The notes under the pieces were generated by a model, which saw nothing but the letters and a program-made list of their open reading frames with translations, searched no databases and had not been told where the DNA came from. This document shows positions 54,767-63,694 of a stretch of DNA of 64,000 bases, piece by piece (within the stretch, counting starts at the first letter, position 1; each line of letters begins with the position of its first letter). Source of the DNA: Achromobacter aegrifaciens (GTDB lineage Bacteria > Pseudomonadota > Gammaproteobacteria > Burkholderiales > Burkholderiaceae_B); contig NZ_CADIJY010000003.1 of the NCBI RefSeq assembly GCF_902859735.1, positions 496,001 through 560,000 on the forward strand. The letters are read 5' to 3'. The translations under genes and the position numbers were made by a program.

Positions 54767-55966
54767 GTGAAACCTTACGACTTTCCGGATGCCCAGGGCC
54801 ATTTCGGCCCTTATGGCGGTGTTTTCGTGGCGGAAACGCTGATGCACGCGCTCGACGAGCTGCGCGCGGCCTATGACCATTACCGTGTCGACCCCGCCTT
54901 CCAGGAAGAGTTCAACTACGAACTCAAGCATTTCGTCGGCCGGCCCAGCCCGGTCTACCACGCACGCCGCTGGTCGGAAATGGTGGGCGGCGCCCAGATC
55001 TGGTTCAAGCGTGAAGACCTGAACCACACCGGCGCCCACAAGGTCAACAACTGCATCGGCCAGGCCTTGCTGGCCAAGCGCATGGGCAAGCCGCGCGTCA
55101 TCGCCGAAACCGGCGCCGGCCAGCACGGCGTGGCCACCGCCACGGTGGCGGCCCGCTACGGCATGGAATGCGTGGTCTACATGGGCAGCGAAGACGTCCG
55201 CCGCCAGGCCTCGAACGTCTACCGCATGAAGCTGCTGGGCGCGACGGTGGTGCCGGTCACGTCCGGTTCGCGCACCCTGAAGGACGCGCTGAACGAAGCC
55301 ATGCGCGACTGGGTCACCAACATCGAAAACACCTTCTACATCATCGGCACGGTGGCGGGTCCCGACCCCTATCCCCGCATGGTGCGCGATTTCCAGACCG
55401 TCATCGGCAACGAATGCCTGACGCAGATGCCCGAGGCCACCGGCCGCCAGCCCGACTACGTCGTGGCGGCGGTGGGCGGCGGCTCCAACGCCATGGGCAT
55501 CTTCCATCCCTACATTCCGTACGAAAACGTGCGCCTGATCGGCGTCGAGGCGGCGGGCGAGGGCATGGACAGCGGCCGCCACGCCGCTTCCCTGGCCGCG
55601 GGCCAGGTGGGCGTGCTGCACGGCAACCGCACCTACGTCATGCAGGACGCCGACGGCCAGGTTCAGGAAACGCATTCGGTCTCCGCCGGCCTGGACTATC
55701 CCGGCGTGGGCCCGGAACATGCCTGGCTGAAGGACTCCGGCCGTGCCGAGTACGTCGGCATCACCGACGCGGAAGCCCTCAAGGCCTTCCACGATTGCTG
55801 CCGCATCGAAGGCATCATGCCCGCGCTGGAGTCCTCGCACGCCATTGCGCAAGCCGTGAAGATGGCCGCCACGCTGCCGCGCGACGCCGTCATCCTGGTC
55901 AACTTGTCGGGCCGTGGCGACAAGGACATGCATACCGTGGCCGAACAGGCCGGCATCGAGCTCTGA
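54767..55966 (+). CDS. trpB: Tryptophan synthase beta chain
   Basis: A 399-aa PLP enzyme condensing indole with serine. The PLP lysine is in [14 protein letters not shown], the phosphate loop in [13 protein letters not shown], and [20 protein letters not shown] is conserved. The GTG at 54767 with GGGGGAG upstream gives the expected N-terminus [18 protein letters not shown]; an ATG at 54701 would add 22 unrelated residues. It is followed by trpA after 10 bases. The usual upstream neighbour trpF is not here. Confidence 0.96.
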   Translation: MKPYDFPDAQGHFGPYGGVFVAETLMHALDELRAAYDHYRVDPAFQEEFNYELKHFVGRPSPVYHARRWSEMVGGAQIWFKREDLNHTGAHKVNNCIGQALLAKRMGKPRVIAETGAGQHGVATATVAARYGMECVVYMGSEDVRRQASNVYRMKLLGATVVPVTSGSRTLKDALNEAMRDWVTNIENTFYIIGTVAGPDPYPRMVRDFQTVIGNECLTQMPEATGRQPDYVVAAVGGGSNAMGIFHPYIPYENVRLIGVEAAGEGMDSGRHAASLAAGQVGVLHGNRTYVMQDADGQVQETHSVSAGLDYPGVGPEHAWLKDSGRAEYVGITDAEALKAFHDCCRIEGIMPALESSHAIAQAVKMAATLPRDAVILVNLSGRGDKDMHTVAEQAGIEL

Positions 55967-55976
55967 GGCCCTGTCC

Positions 55977-56840
55977 ATGACCACTCGCATCGACCGCATT
56001 GCCGCCGCTTTTGCGCGCACCGCCGAATCGGGCCGCGCCGCGGCGCTGATTCCCTACATTGCCGCCGGCGATCCTTCGCCCGCCGCGACCGTTCCCCTGA
56101 TGCATGCGCTGGTCGAGGCCGGCGCCGACGTCATCGAACTGGGCGTGCCGTTCTCCGATCCCATGGCCGACGGCCCGGTGATCCAGCGCGCCGCCGACCG
56201 CGCCATCGCGCAAGGCGTGGGCCTGGCCCGCGTGCTGGAGCTGGTGGCTGAATTCCGCCAGCGCGACGCATCCACGCCGGTGGTGTTGATGGGTTATGCC
56301 AACCCGATCGAACGCATGGGCCAGGCCGAGTTCGCGCGTCGCGCCGAGCAGGCGGGCGTGGACGGTGTGCTGGTGGTGGACTATCCGCCCGAAGAAGTCG
56401 TCGAGTTCGCCGCCACGCTGGGCGGGCACGGCATTGCGCCCATCTTCCTGCTGGCGCCCACGTCCACGGAAGCGCGCATCAAGGCCGTCGCCGAAGTGGC
56501 GCGGGGTTACGTGTACTACGTGTCGCTCAAGGGCGTCACGGGTTCGGGCTCGCTCAACACTGACGACGTTGCCGAGCGCCTGGCCGTGATCCGCCGCCAC
56601 GTGCGCGACATTCCGGTGGGCGTGGGCTTCGGCATCCGCGACGCCGAAAGCGCCCAACGCGTGGCGCGCGCGGCGGATGCCGTCGTGATCGGCAGCAAAC
56701 TGATTGAAACCATGGAGCAGGCGGCGGCGAATGCCCCCGCGGCCCAGAAAACCGACGCCGCAGTCACCGCCGCCAGCGGCTGGCTGCGCACCATCCGGCA
56801 AGCGCTGGATCAAGTAAAACGAGCAAGCGCGTCGGCCTGA
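55977..56840 (+). CDS. trpA: Tryptophan synthase alpha chain
   Basis: A 287-aa TIM barrel releasing indole from indole-3-glycerol phosphate and feeding it to TrpB. The catalytic Glu is in [17 protein letters not shown], the Asp in [12 protein letters not shown], and the phosphate loops are [16 protein letters not shown] and [12 protein letters not shown]. The start at 55977 ([12 protein letters not shown]) is ten bases after trpB; the frame is open upstream into trpB, a shadow. accD follows 35 bp downstream. Confidence 0.96.
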   Translation: MTTRIDRIAAAFARTAESGRAAALIPYIAAGDPSPAATVPLMHALVEAGADVIELGVPFSDPMADGPVIQRAADRAIAQGVGLARVLELVAEFRQRDASTPVVLMGYANPIERMGQAEFARRAEQAGVDGVLVVDYPPEEVVEFAATLGGHGIAPIFLLAPTSTEARIKAVAEVARGYVYYVSLKGVTGSGSLNTDDVAERLAVIRRHVRDIPVGVGFGIRDAESAQRVARAADAVVIGSKLIETMEQAAANAPAAQKTDAAVTAASGWLRTIRQALDQVKRASASA

Positions 56841-56875
56841 GCGGCGGGCGTGACCTCATACGGGATGAATAATCA

Positions 56876-57751
56876 ATGAGCTGGATCGAAAAACTCCTGC
56901 CTCCTCGCATCAATAAAACCAGCGAAAGCGGCCCCCGCCGCGTTCCCGAAGGCCTATGGGTGAAATGCCCGTCGTGCGAATCGGTGCTGTACAGCGAAGA
57001 CCTCGCGGCCAACCTGCACGTCTGCCCCAAGTGCGACCACCACATGCGCATCGGGGCCCGTGCCCGCATCGACTCGCTGCTGGATGTCGAGGGCCGCGTC
57101 GAGATCGGCCAGACCACGCGTTCGGTCGACACGCTGAAGTTCAAGGACACCCGCAAGTACCCCGAGCGTCTGCAGGAAGCGGTCAAGCAGACCGGCGAAA
57201 CCGACGCGCTGGTGGTCATGAGCGGTTCGATCCGCGGCGTATCCGCAACGCTGGCCTGCTTTGAATTCGAATTCATGGGCGGCTCCATGGGCTCGGTGGT
57301 GGGCGAGCGCTTCGCGCGCGGCGCCCAGGCCGCGCTGGACAACAAGACGCCCTTCATCTGCGTGGCTGCCTCGGGCGGCGCGCGCATGCAGGAAAGCCTG
57401 CTGTCGCTGATGCAGATGGCCAAGACCAATGCCATGCTGACCCGCCTGTCGGCGGCCGGCCTGCCGTTCATCAGCGTGTTGACCGACCCCACCATGGGCG
57501 GCGTGTCAGCCAGCTTCGCCTTCATGGGCGACGTGGTCATCGCAGAACCCAAGGCGCTGATCGGCTTTGCCGGCCCGCGCGTGATTGAACAGACCGTGCG
57601 CGAAAAACTGCCGGAAGGTTTCCAGCGCGCCGAGTTCCTGCTGCAGAAGGGCGCCATCGACATGGTCGTGGACCGCCGCCAGCTGCGCGAGGAAATCGCC
57701 CGCCTGCTGGCCTTGCTGACCAATCAACCGGCGGACGTGGTTACGGCCTGA
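56876..57751 (+). CDS. accD: Acetyl-CoA carboxylase carboxyltransferase subunit beta
   Basis: A 291-aa subunit that with AccA moves the carboxyl group from biotin to acetyl-CoA, forming malonyl-CoA. The N-terminal zinc ribbon [27 protein letters not shown] is followed by the crotonase-like core ([58 protein letters not shown]). trpA-accD adjacency is normal for beta-proteobacteria; folC, the usual next gene, is absent here. Confidence 0.96.
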   Translation: MSWIEKLLPPRINKTSESGPRRVPEGLWVKCPSCESVLYSEDLAANLHVCPKCDHHMRIGARARIDSLLDVEGRVEIGQTTRSVDTLKFKDTRKYPERLQEAVKQTGETDALVVMSGSIRGVSATLACFEFEFMGGSMGSVVGERFARGAQAALDNKTPFICVAASGGARMQESLLSLMQMAKTNAMLTRLSAAGLPFISVLTDPTMGGVSASFAFMGDVVIAEPKALIGFAGPRVIEQTVREKLPEGFQRAEFLLQKGAIDMVVDRRQLREEIARLLALLTNQPADVVTA

Positions 57752-57801
57752 GTTTGCCCCGGCCTGCGCCTGAGGGGACGGGCCAGACGAACAGCGCCAA
57801 G

Positions 57802-57834
57802 ATGCCGCCGGCAGCCCAGGGCTTCCGGCGGCAT
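57802..57834 (+). terminator. Hairpin after accD
   Basis: ATGCCGCCGG (57802-57811) pairs with 57825-57834. It is followed by TGTCATATG rather than a T run, so termination would be weak. Confidence 0.45.
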
Positions 57835-57835
57835 T

Positions 57836-57865
57836 GTCATATGCGGCCCCGGGGCCGCATATGAC
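57836..57865. repeat. 30-bp perfect palindrome without spacer
   Basis: 57836-57850 (GTCATATGCGGCCCC) and 57851-57865 are exact reverse complements with no intervening base. The centre is GGCCCCGGGGCC. It sits between accD and pagL, immediately after the accD hairpin and about 120 bp before the pagL ATG. Confidence 0.75.
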
Positions 57866-57985
57866 GAACAATTTGCGGAACAGTGTTTTCCATCCGCGAT
57901 GTTGCCTGCGTGCGACAAAGCTTGAGCCTTCCGGCCCGGATTTTGCTATGTTGCGTACTAGGTTTGAAATCTACGGAGTTTTCCA

Positions 57986-58534
57986 ATGCAGTTGACCAAG
58001 AAGAAGATGCTTACCGGCCTTGTGGGACTTGCCCTGGCTGCAACCGCGTCGCTGGCAAGCGCCCAATCGTCCGAGGGTACTCAGGGCGGCGTCAGCGTGC
58101 ATTACGGCATTGGAGACCACTATCAGCGCCTGACGATCAACTACGAAACGGCTTCGGTCTGGACCTACCAGTTCGGCGGCAACTGGGGCCGGCTGGACCT
58201 GACGCCCGAACTCGGCGCGTCGTACTGGAAGGCGAGCGGCTCGCGCTCCCCGGGCCATGTCTGGCAGCTCAACGCCATCCCGATGTTCCGCTGGTGGACC
58301 GGCGAACGCTTCTACATTGAAGCGGGTATTGGCGCCACGCTCTTCTCCAGCACGCGTTTCGCCGACGAGAACATCAGCACCGCTTTCCAGTTTGGCGACC
58401 ACATCGGCATGGGCTTTCTCGTGACGCCGAACAATCGCATCGGCCTGCGCTATTCGCACTTCTCGAACGCCAGCATCAAGCGCCCGAACCCGGGCCTGGA
58501 CGTGGTGCAGCTGACGTACACCTACCAGTTCTGA
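57986..58534 (+). CDS. pagL: Lipid A 3-O-deacylase PagL
   Basis: A 182-aa outer-membrane beta-barrel with a signal peptide (cleavage near SLASAQ). PagL removes the 3-position acyl chain of lipid A, altering endotoxicity. The catalytic His-Ser pair is in LRYSHFSNASIKRPNPG, and the protein ends in Phe (YTYQF), as needed for outer-membrane insertion. Alternating Tyr/Trp-rich strands (WTYQFGGNWGRLDL, FRWWTGERFYIEAGIG) fit an eight-strand barrel. Monocistronic, with its own terminator. Confidence 0.93.
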   Translation: MQLTKKKMLTGLVGLALAATASLASAQSSEGTQGGVSVHYGIGDHYQRLTINYETASVWTYQFGGNWGRLDLTPELGASYWKASGSRSPGHVWQLNAIPMFRWWTGERFYIEAGIGATLFSSTRFADENISTAFQFGDHIGMGFLVTPNNRIGLRYSHFSNASIKRPNPGLDVVQLTYTYQF

Positions 58535-58587
58535 TCACGCCATGTATGTGGGCGTGGCGCGGCCCCAAGGGCCCGCCGCACAGACAG

Positions 58588-58614
58588 ATCCACCCTCAGG
58601 GGTGGATTTTTTTT
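58588..58614 (+). terminator. Rho-independent terminator after pagL
   Basis: ATCCACCC (58588-58595) pairs with GGGTGGAT (58600-58607) around TCAG, followed by eight T. The remaining gap to the next gene (to 58822) is AT-rich around 58645-58690 and probably holds its promoter, but no convincing -35/-10 pair was found. Confidence 0.9.
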
Positions 58615-58822
58615 GGGCTGCTGTGCTGCATTGCGGCAAGTCCAATTTGATACCTCAAAAATATTATGTTCTGACGCTGCGTATACATACTTGTTGGTAG
58701 GGAGTGCAATCGCCAGAATGCTCTGGCACTGCACAACACACAACGAGCCGCCGCGCGGCTCCGCCCGGCACGCTTGGCTGCGGCCGGGGAGGGGCGCGCC
58801 GATGGCATACGGAGACCAACGC

Positions 58823-59830
58823 ATGAACACCCCCTGTACGCCCGCGCGTCCCCTGACGCGCATGACGGTAGCCCTAGGCCTGGGCCTCGCGCTTTTCTGC
58901 GGCTCATCCGCCGCCATGGCCGAGGAGTTTCCTAACAAGCCGCTGCGCATGGTCGTGGGCTTTGCCCCGGGAGGCGGCGCGGACATCGTGGCGCGCCTGG
59001 TCGGCGCCAAGATGGCAGAAAGCCTGGGGCAGCAGGTGGTGGTCGAAAACCGGGCCGGCGCCACCGGCACCATCGCCGCCGACAACGTCGCCCGTTCGCC
59101 TGCCGATGGCTACTCGCTGTTCCTGGGTTCGCAGTCCACCATGGTGGTGGCGCCTTCGCTGTTCCCGTCCTTGCCCTTCAAGCCCGAGAAGGACTTTGCG
59201 CCGGTATCGCAGATCGTGACCATGCCGCTGATCCTGGTGGTCAATCCAGCCTTGGTGGATGCCAAGACCGTACAGGAGCTGACGGAACAGATCCGCAAGG
59301 CCGGGGATGGCGCAATGAGCTATGCCTCGTCCGGCCAGGGCGGCCCGCAGCACATAGCCGGCGAGCTGTATGCGCACATGGTGGGCACCAAGGTGACGCA
59401 TGTGCCGTACAAGGGCGAATCGGCCGCCATGGCCGACGTGCTGGGCGGGCACGTGCCGTACATGTTCGCCAATCTGCCTGTGGCCTTGCCTCACATCGCA
59501 TCGGGCAAGGTCCGGCCGTTGGCCATTACCAGCCTGAAGCGCGACCCCAAGGCGCCGCAAATCCCGACCCTGGCCGAGTCCGGGTTCAAGGACTTCGAAG
59601 TGTCGACCTGGTATGGCGTGTTCGCGCCGGCCAATACGCCCAAGCCCGTGGTGGCCAAGCTTTCCGATTCCATCCGCGCCGCCGTGCAGCAGAACGATAT
59701 GCAGGCCAAGCTCAGCGAGCAGGGTTTCACGGTGGTGGGCAGCGATTCCGATACCTTCACGCGTTTCGTGGGTACGGAGCTGCCGCGCTGGTCGGTGCTG
59801 ATCCGCGACATAGGCATCAAACCCGAATAG
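58823..59830 (+). CDS. Bug-family (TctC-like) periplasmic solute-binding protein
   Basis: A 335-aa secreted binding protein: signal peptide (TVALGLGLALFCGSSAAMA, then EEFPNKPLRMVVGFAPGGGADIVARL), ENRAGATGTIAADNVARSPADGY, and VTHVPYKGESAAMADVLGGHV are standard Bug motifs. ATG at 58823 is chosen over 58802 because GGAG lies eight bases before it and the signal peptide starts nearby. It is followed 46 bp later by a UxaA-family dehydratase, so a hydroxylated carboxylate such as a sugar acid is a plausible ligand (inference). No TctA/TctB genes nearby. Confidence 0.9.
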   Translation: MNTPCTPARPLTRMTVALGLGLALFCGSSAAMAEEFPNKPLRMVVGFAPGGGADIVARLVGAKMAESLGQQVVVENRAGATGTIAADNVARSPADGYSLFLGSQSTMVVAPSLFPSLPFKPEKDFAPVSQIVTMPLILVVNPALVDAKTVQELTEQIRKAGDGAMSYASSGQGGPQHIAGELYAHMVGTKVTHVPYKGESAAMADVLGGHVPYMFANLPVALPHIASGKVRPLAITSLKRDPKAPQIPTLAESGFKDFEVSTWYGVFAPANTPKPVVAKLSDSIRAAVQQNDMQAKLSEQGFTVVGSDSDTFTRFVGTELPRWSVLIRDIGIKPE

Positions 59831-59876
59831 GCGTCCAGCCCGCGCGGGCGAGCCTTTATCCCTACGAGATCCAGAC

Positions 59877-61424
59877 ATGATCGATTTCACTGAAAAACGT
59901 GCAGCCGGCCCCGTCATCCGGCTGCATTCCGCGGACAACGTCGTGGTGGCGCGCGTGCCCATCGGCATAGGCATGGCCGTACCCTCCGAAGGCATCGTCA
60001 GCCGCAGCCAGATCCCGGCCGGGCATAAGATCGCGGCGCGCGACCTGCGCGCCGGCGAGCCCATCCTCAAGTACAACGTCTGCATCGGCTTTGCAGCGGG
60101 CGACATTCCGGCCGGCACCTACGTCCATTCGCACAACATGGACTTCCAGGAGTTCGACCGCGACTACGCGCACGCCCGCGACTACGTCGCGACGCCGGTC
60201 CTGCCCGAGTCCGAGCAGGCGCGCTTTCTTGGTATCGTGCGCGCCAACGGACAGGTCGCCACGCGCAACTACATCGGGGTCATGGCGACGGTCAACTGTT
60301 CGGCGACGGTGGTGCATCGCATTGCCGAAGCTTTCACGCCGCAGCTGATGGCCGCCTATCCCAATGTGGACGGCGTGGTGGCGTTGAGCCATGGCATGGG
60401 CTGCGGCATGGAAATGTCCGGCGAACCCATGGATTTGTTGCGCCGGACGATGGGCGGTTACGCCTGTCACGCCAACTTCGCCGCCGTGCTGATCGTCGGG
60501 CTGGGCTGCGAGCGCAATCAGCTGGATGCCTTGCTCAAGGACCAGGGCCTGGAGGCGGGCGCGCGGTTGAAGACTTTCATCATGCAGGAGACCGGCGGCA
60601 CGCGCAAAACCATCGAGGCGGGCGTCGCCGCGGTGCAGGCGCTGCTGCCCGAGGCCAATCGGGTCGAGCGCGTGCCGGTGCCGGCGCGGCATCTGACGGT
60701 GGGCCTGCAATGCGGCGGTTCGGACGGCTTTTCGTCCATCACCGCCAATCCCGCATTGGGGGCGGCCATGGACATCCTGGTGCGCCACGGCGGCACCGCC
60801 ATCCTGTCCGAAACGCCTGAGATCTATGGCGTGGAGCACACCTTGACCTCGCGCGCCCGCAACCGCGAGGTCGGCGAAAAGCTGGTGCAGCGCATCCGCT
60901 GGTGGAAGGAAGAGTACTCGCCGGGGCGCGACGTGCAGATCAACGGCAAGGTCAGTCCGGGCAACCAGATGGGCGGATTGGCCAATATCTTCGAGAAGTC
61001 GCTGGGCTCTTCGATGAAGGGCGGCACCACGGCGTTGATGGAGGTCTACCGCTACGCGGAGCCGGTGCGCCAGCCCGGCATGGTGTTCATGGACACGCCG
61101 GGCTTCGACCCCGTGTCCGCGACCGGACAGATCGCCGGCGGGGCCAACATGATCTGTTTCACCACCGGGCGCGGTTCGATGTTCGGCGCCAAGCCCGTGC
61201 CCTCGATCAAGCTGGCGACCAATACGCCGATGTATGAAAGGCTGACGGAGGACATGGACGTCAATTGCGGCGACATCCTGGACGGCACCGCGACGCTACA
61301 GGAAGTGGCGCAGCGCATCTTCGAGGAAATCCTGCTGGTGGCCTCCGGCACGCGCAGCAAGAGCGAGCTGCTGGGACTGGGCGATCACGAGTTCGTGCCC
61401 TGGAACATCGGCGTGGTGAGCTGA
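59877..61424 (+). CDS. UxaA/GarD-family sugar-acid dehydratase
   Basis: A 515-aa protein with an N-terminal SAF domain (~1-95, HSADNVVVARVPIGIGMAVP) and the UxaA/GarD catalytic region. GIVRANGQVATRNYIGVMATVNCSATV, SHGMGCGMEMSGEP, LIVGLGCERNQLDAL, GLQCGGSDGFSSITANPALG and ETPEIYGVEHTL match altronate/galactarate dehydratases, which lose water to give 2-keto-3-deoxy acids. The metal-binding Cys/His residues appear intact. The exact sugar acid is unknown. The preceding gene is a Bug protein and the converging gene a DapA-family lyase, consistent with one catabolic route. Confidence 0.9.
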   Translation: MIDFTEKRAAGPVIRLHSADNVVVARVPIGIGMAVPSEGIVSRSQIPAGHKIAARDLRAGEPILKYNVCIGFAAGDIPAGTYVHSHNMDFQEFDRDYAHARDYVATPVLPESEQARFLGIVRANGQVATRNYIGVMATVNCSATVVHRIAEAFTPQLMAAYPNVDGVVALSHGMGCGMEMSGEPMDLLRRTMGGYACHANFAAVLIVGLGCERNQLDALLKDQGLEAGARLKTFIMQETGGTRKTIEAGVAAVQALLPEANRVERVPVPARHLTVGLQCGGSDGFSSITANPALGAAMDILVRHGGTAILSETPEIYGVEHTLTSRARNREVGEKLVQRIRWWKEEYSPGRDVQINGKVSPGNQMGGLANIFEKSLGSSMKGGTTALMEVYRYAEPVRQPGMVFMDTPGFDPVSATGQIAGGANMICFTTGRGSMFGAKPVPSIKLATNTPMYERLTEDMDVNCGDILDGTATLQEVAQRIFEEILLVASGTRSKSELLGLGDHEFVPWNIGVVS

Positions 61425-61439
61425 GCGGCACCGCCAAAA

Positions 61440-61487
61440 GAAGCGCCCCGGCGCACGGCTTCAGGTCGCCGTGCGCCGGGGCGCTTC
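61440..61487. terminator. 20-bp stem hairpin after the UxaA-family gene
   Basis: 61440-61459 and 61468-61487 are exact reverse complements (GAAGCGCCCC...GGGGCGCTTC) around an 8-nt loop. No T run follows on the plus strand, yet the strength and location between converging genes point to termination or RNA protection. Confidence 0.6.
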
Positions 61488-61516
61488 GTGCTGCGGATAT
61501 TGCGCTGTTCAATCCC

Positions 61517-61558
61517 GCGGACAACTAGCGCCCGCGGGATTGGGCGCTAGTTGTCCGC
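61517..61558 (-). terminator. Hairpin containing the stop codon of the DapA-family gene
   Basis: GCGGACAACTAGCGCCC (61517-61533) mirrors 61542-61558 over 17 bp with an 8-nt loop. The right arm includes the last codons and TAG (61549-61547) of the minus-strand gene, so the message folds across its own stop codon. There is no T run. Confidence 0.55.
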
Positions 61559-62482
61559 CAGGGTCTGCGCGCCGGGCATGTCGAAGCCGTTCTCATCCAG
61601 GGCGGCCTGCAAGGCGGTGCGCTGTTCAGCGTTCAGTTCCACCAGGGGCGGGCGTACCGTCGCCCAGGCCGGATCGCCGGATTTCCAGGCAATCGCGGCC
61701 TTCATCGCGGGGATCATGGGGAATTTGCCGAACACGTTGCGGGTCGCGTTCAGACCGGCCTGGCGAGCGTCGGCGTCGGCTTCCTGCCAGCGCTGCTGCA
61801 GGGCGACGATGGGGCCCGGATTGACGTTGCCGGTGGCGGTGATGCAGCCCACGCCGCCCGCGCGCAGGGTCTGCAGCAGGAAGGCTTCGCTGCCCGCGTA
61901 GACCTTGAAGCCGCGCGGCGCGAAGCGTTCGATCATGGCCGCCGTGTTGTTCCAGTCCCCACCACTGTCCTTTACCCCGGCGACCTGGCCGGGATAGCGG
62001 TCGAGCAGGCGGTCGATCAGGTCCAGGCTCAGCGGCACCTGGCTCACGGGAGGGATGTGATACAGGTACATGCGCAACCGGTCGTCGCCCACGCCTTCGA
62101 TCAGTTCGGCGTAGTAGCGGAACAGGCCTTCGTCGCTCACGCCCTTGTAATAGAAGGGGGGCAGGACCAGCACGCCCATGCTGCCGCTGCGCACGGCGTG
62201 GCGTGTCAATTCGATCGCGTCGGGCAGCGCGCAGGCGCCCGTGCCGGGCATCAGCGCCGACGGTTCCACGCCCGCTTCCAGCAGCGCGTCCAGCAGGCTG
62301 CGCTTTTCCGACAGGGCGAGCGAGTTGGCTTCCGAGTTGGTGCCGAATATGGCCAGCCCGACGGATTGTTCGCGCAGCCAGCGGCAGTGCTTCACATAGC
62401 GTCCCAGCGCCGGGCGATAGGCTGCGTCGAATGGCGTCAGGACCGGAGAAAAAACGCCGGGAATGCTGGCTTGGGTGCTCAT
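61547..62482 (-). CDS. DapA/NanA-family class I aldolase or lyase
   Basis: A 311-aa TIM-barrel lyase. The Schiff-base lysine is K171 in AGVKDSGGDW, the catalytic Tyr is in MYLYHIPP, and the substrate carboxylate loop reads GTNSEANSL rather than the GTTGE of dihydrodipicolinate synthase, so it is not DapA itself. Together with the UxaA-family dehydratase it could split a 2-keto-3-deoxy acid to pyruvate and an aldehyde. The start at 62482 is a normal family start; the longer frame to 62626 is rejected. Divergent from a LysR regulator that likely controls it. Confidence 0.9.
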   Translation of the reverse strand: MSTQASIPGVFSPVLTPFDAAYRPALGRYVKHCRWLREQSVGLAIFGTNSEANSLALSEKRSLLDALLEAGVEPSALMPGTGACALPDAIELTRHAVRSGSMGVLVLPPFYYKGVSDEGLFRYYAELIEGVGDDRLRMYLYHIPPVSQVPLSLDLIDRLLDRYPGQVAGVKDSGGDWNNTAAMIERFAPRGFKVYAGSEAFLLQTLRAGGVGCITATGNVNPGPIVALQQRWQEADADARQAGLNATRNVFGKFPMIPAMKAAIAWKSGDPAWATVRPPLVELNAEQRTALQAALDENGFDMPGAQTLADN

Positions 62483-62609
62483 TGTCTCTACTCGTTTTCT
62501 GATGAATGAAAAGGACGCGCCACGGGGCGCAGCGGCAACGTCTGATTCTGGCACCGAAGCGGCCAGTGAACATCTGCTGTTTAATTGCTTCAATCCATAA
62601 AATTGTTGT

Positions 62610-62629
62610 GGTTTGCCCTGGCGCAAACC
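62610..62629. promoter_or_regulatory. Candidate LysR-type binding site
   Basis: GGTTTGC (62610-62616) and GCAAACC (62623-62629) form a 6-nt-spaced dyad of the size used by LysR regulators. It lies in the divergent gap close to the regulator start. ATTG-CTT-CAAT (62584-62594) nearby may be a second half-site. Confidence 0.45.
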
Positions 62630-62655
62630 ATGCCTGCAGAAAAAGGGGGGACGCT

Positions 62656-63552
62656 TTGGATACGCGATATGTGCAGAGCTTTGTGTCGGTGGTCGAATGC
62701 GGATCGCTGGCGGAGGCCGCGCGCCGGCTGGACCTGACCCCCGCTGCCATTGCGGCGCGGGTGCGCACCCTGGAGGAAGAGCTGGGCGCCACGCTCATCA
62801 AGCGCGTGGGCCGCAGCGTCAAGGCGACCGAAGCGGGCCTGAAAGTGCTGGAACGAGCCCGCAGCGTGCTGCGCGAAGTGCGCGACCTGCGGGCCAGCGC
62901 CAGCGACGACGCGCCCTTGGGCGAGTTGAGGCTGGGCGTGTCGGTGTCGGCGCTGACGGGCATCATGCCCACCGTGCTGGCGCGCCTGTACCGGCGCCTG
63001 CCCAAGCTGGCCGTTTTCGTGGAGCCAGGCACCTCCAATCACCTGTACCACCGGGTGATCAACGGCGACCTGGACGCGGCCTTCATCGTCAAACCGCAAT
63101 TCAACCTGTCCAAGGGCTACGCCTGGAAATTGGTGGCGGAAGAGCCGCTGGTGGTGCTGGCGCCGCCCGATACCGTAAGCAATGACGCCCACGAGCTGAT
63201 GAGCACGCAGCCTTTCATACGCTATGACCGCAACGTCTGGGGCGGCCGGCTGGCGGACCAGTATCTGCGCCAGCACGGCATCGTGCCGCGCGAGCGCCTG
63301 GAGGTCGACGGCCTGATGGGCATCGCCTGCATGGTGTCGGAAGGGCTGGGCGTGTCGCTAGTGCCCGATTGGGCGCCGGATTGGGTGGACAGCCGGCGCG
63401 TCAAGCGAGTGCCGCTGCCGGGGCGCGCGCCTCTGCGCTGCATGGGGATCATCTGGGCCCGGCATATGCCGCATTCGGCGTTGGCGGAAGCGTTCGTCGA
63501 AGAGGCCGGCCTGGCTTTGAACCTGCCCGCGGAGCCGATAGAGGACGAGTGA
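62656..63552 (+). CDS. LysR-family transcriptional regulator
   Basis: A 298-aa regulator with an N-terminal winged helix (SFVSVVECGSLAEAARRLDLTPAAIAARVRTLEEELG) and a periplasmic-binding-fold effector domain (~95-290). Translation starts at TTG 62656, preceded by AAAAGGGGGG; ATG codons further upstream would add a hydrophobic stretch unlike LysR proteins. Divergent from the DapA-family gene, which is its probable target along with the Bug-UxaA pair. Confidence 0.92.
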   Translation: MDTRYVQSFVSVVECGSLAEAARRLDLTPAAIAARVRTLEEELGATLIKRVGRSVKATEAGLKVLERARSVLREVRDLRASASDDAPLGELRLGVSVSALTGIMPTVLARLYRRLPKLAVFVEPGTSNHLYHRVINGDLDAAFIVKPQFNLSKGYAWKLVAEEPLVVLAPPDTVSNDAHELMSTQPFIRYDRNVWGGRLADQYLRQHGIVPRERLEVDGLMGIACMVSEGLGVSLVPDWAPDWVDSRRVKRVPLPGRAPLRCMGIIWARHMPHSALAEAFVEEAGLALNLPAEPIEDE

Positions 63553-63612
63553 GCGGCCGAGGGGGCGCGCTGCGAATCGCGCGGGGCGTCGCTGCCCTGC
63601 GGACCCACCATG

Positions 63613-63655
63613 AAAAACACCCCGTACGCTGGATCGGTATCCAGCGTACGGGGTG
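63613..63655 (-). terminator. Rho-independent terminator of rne
   Basis: A 17-bp perfect stem (63618-63634 with 63639-63655), CGGT loop, followed on the minus strand by TTTTT (63617-63613). Confidence 0.9.
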
Positions 63656-63694
63656 CGATGTGCTGCCAGTCGCAAGCCCTTGCGGGCCTGCGGC

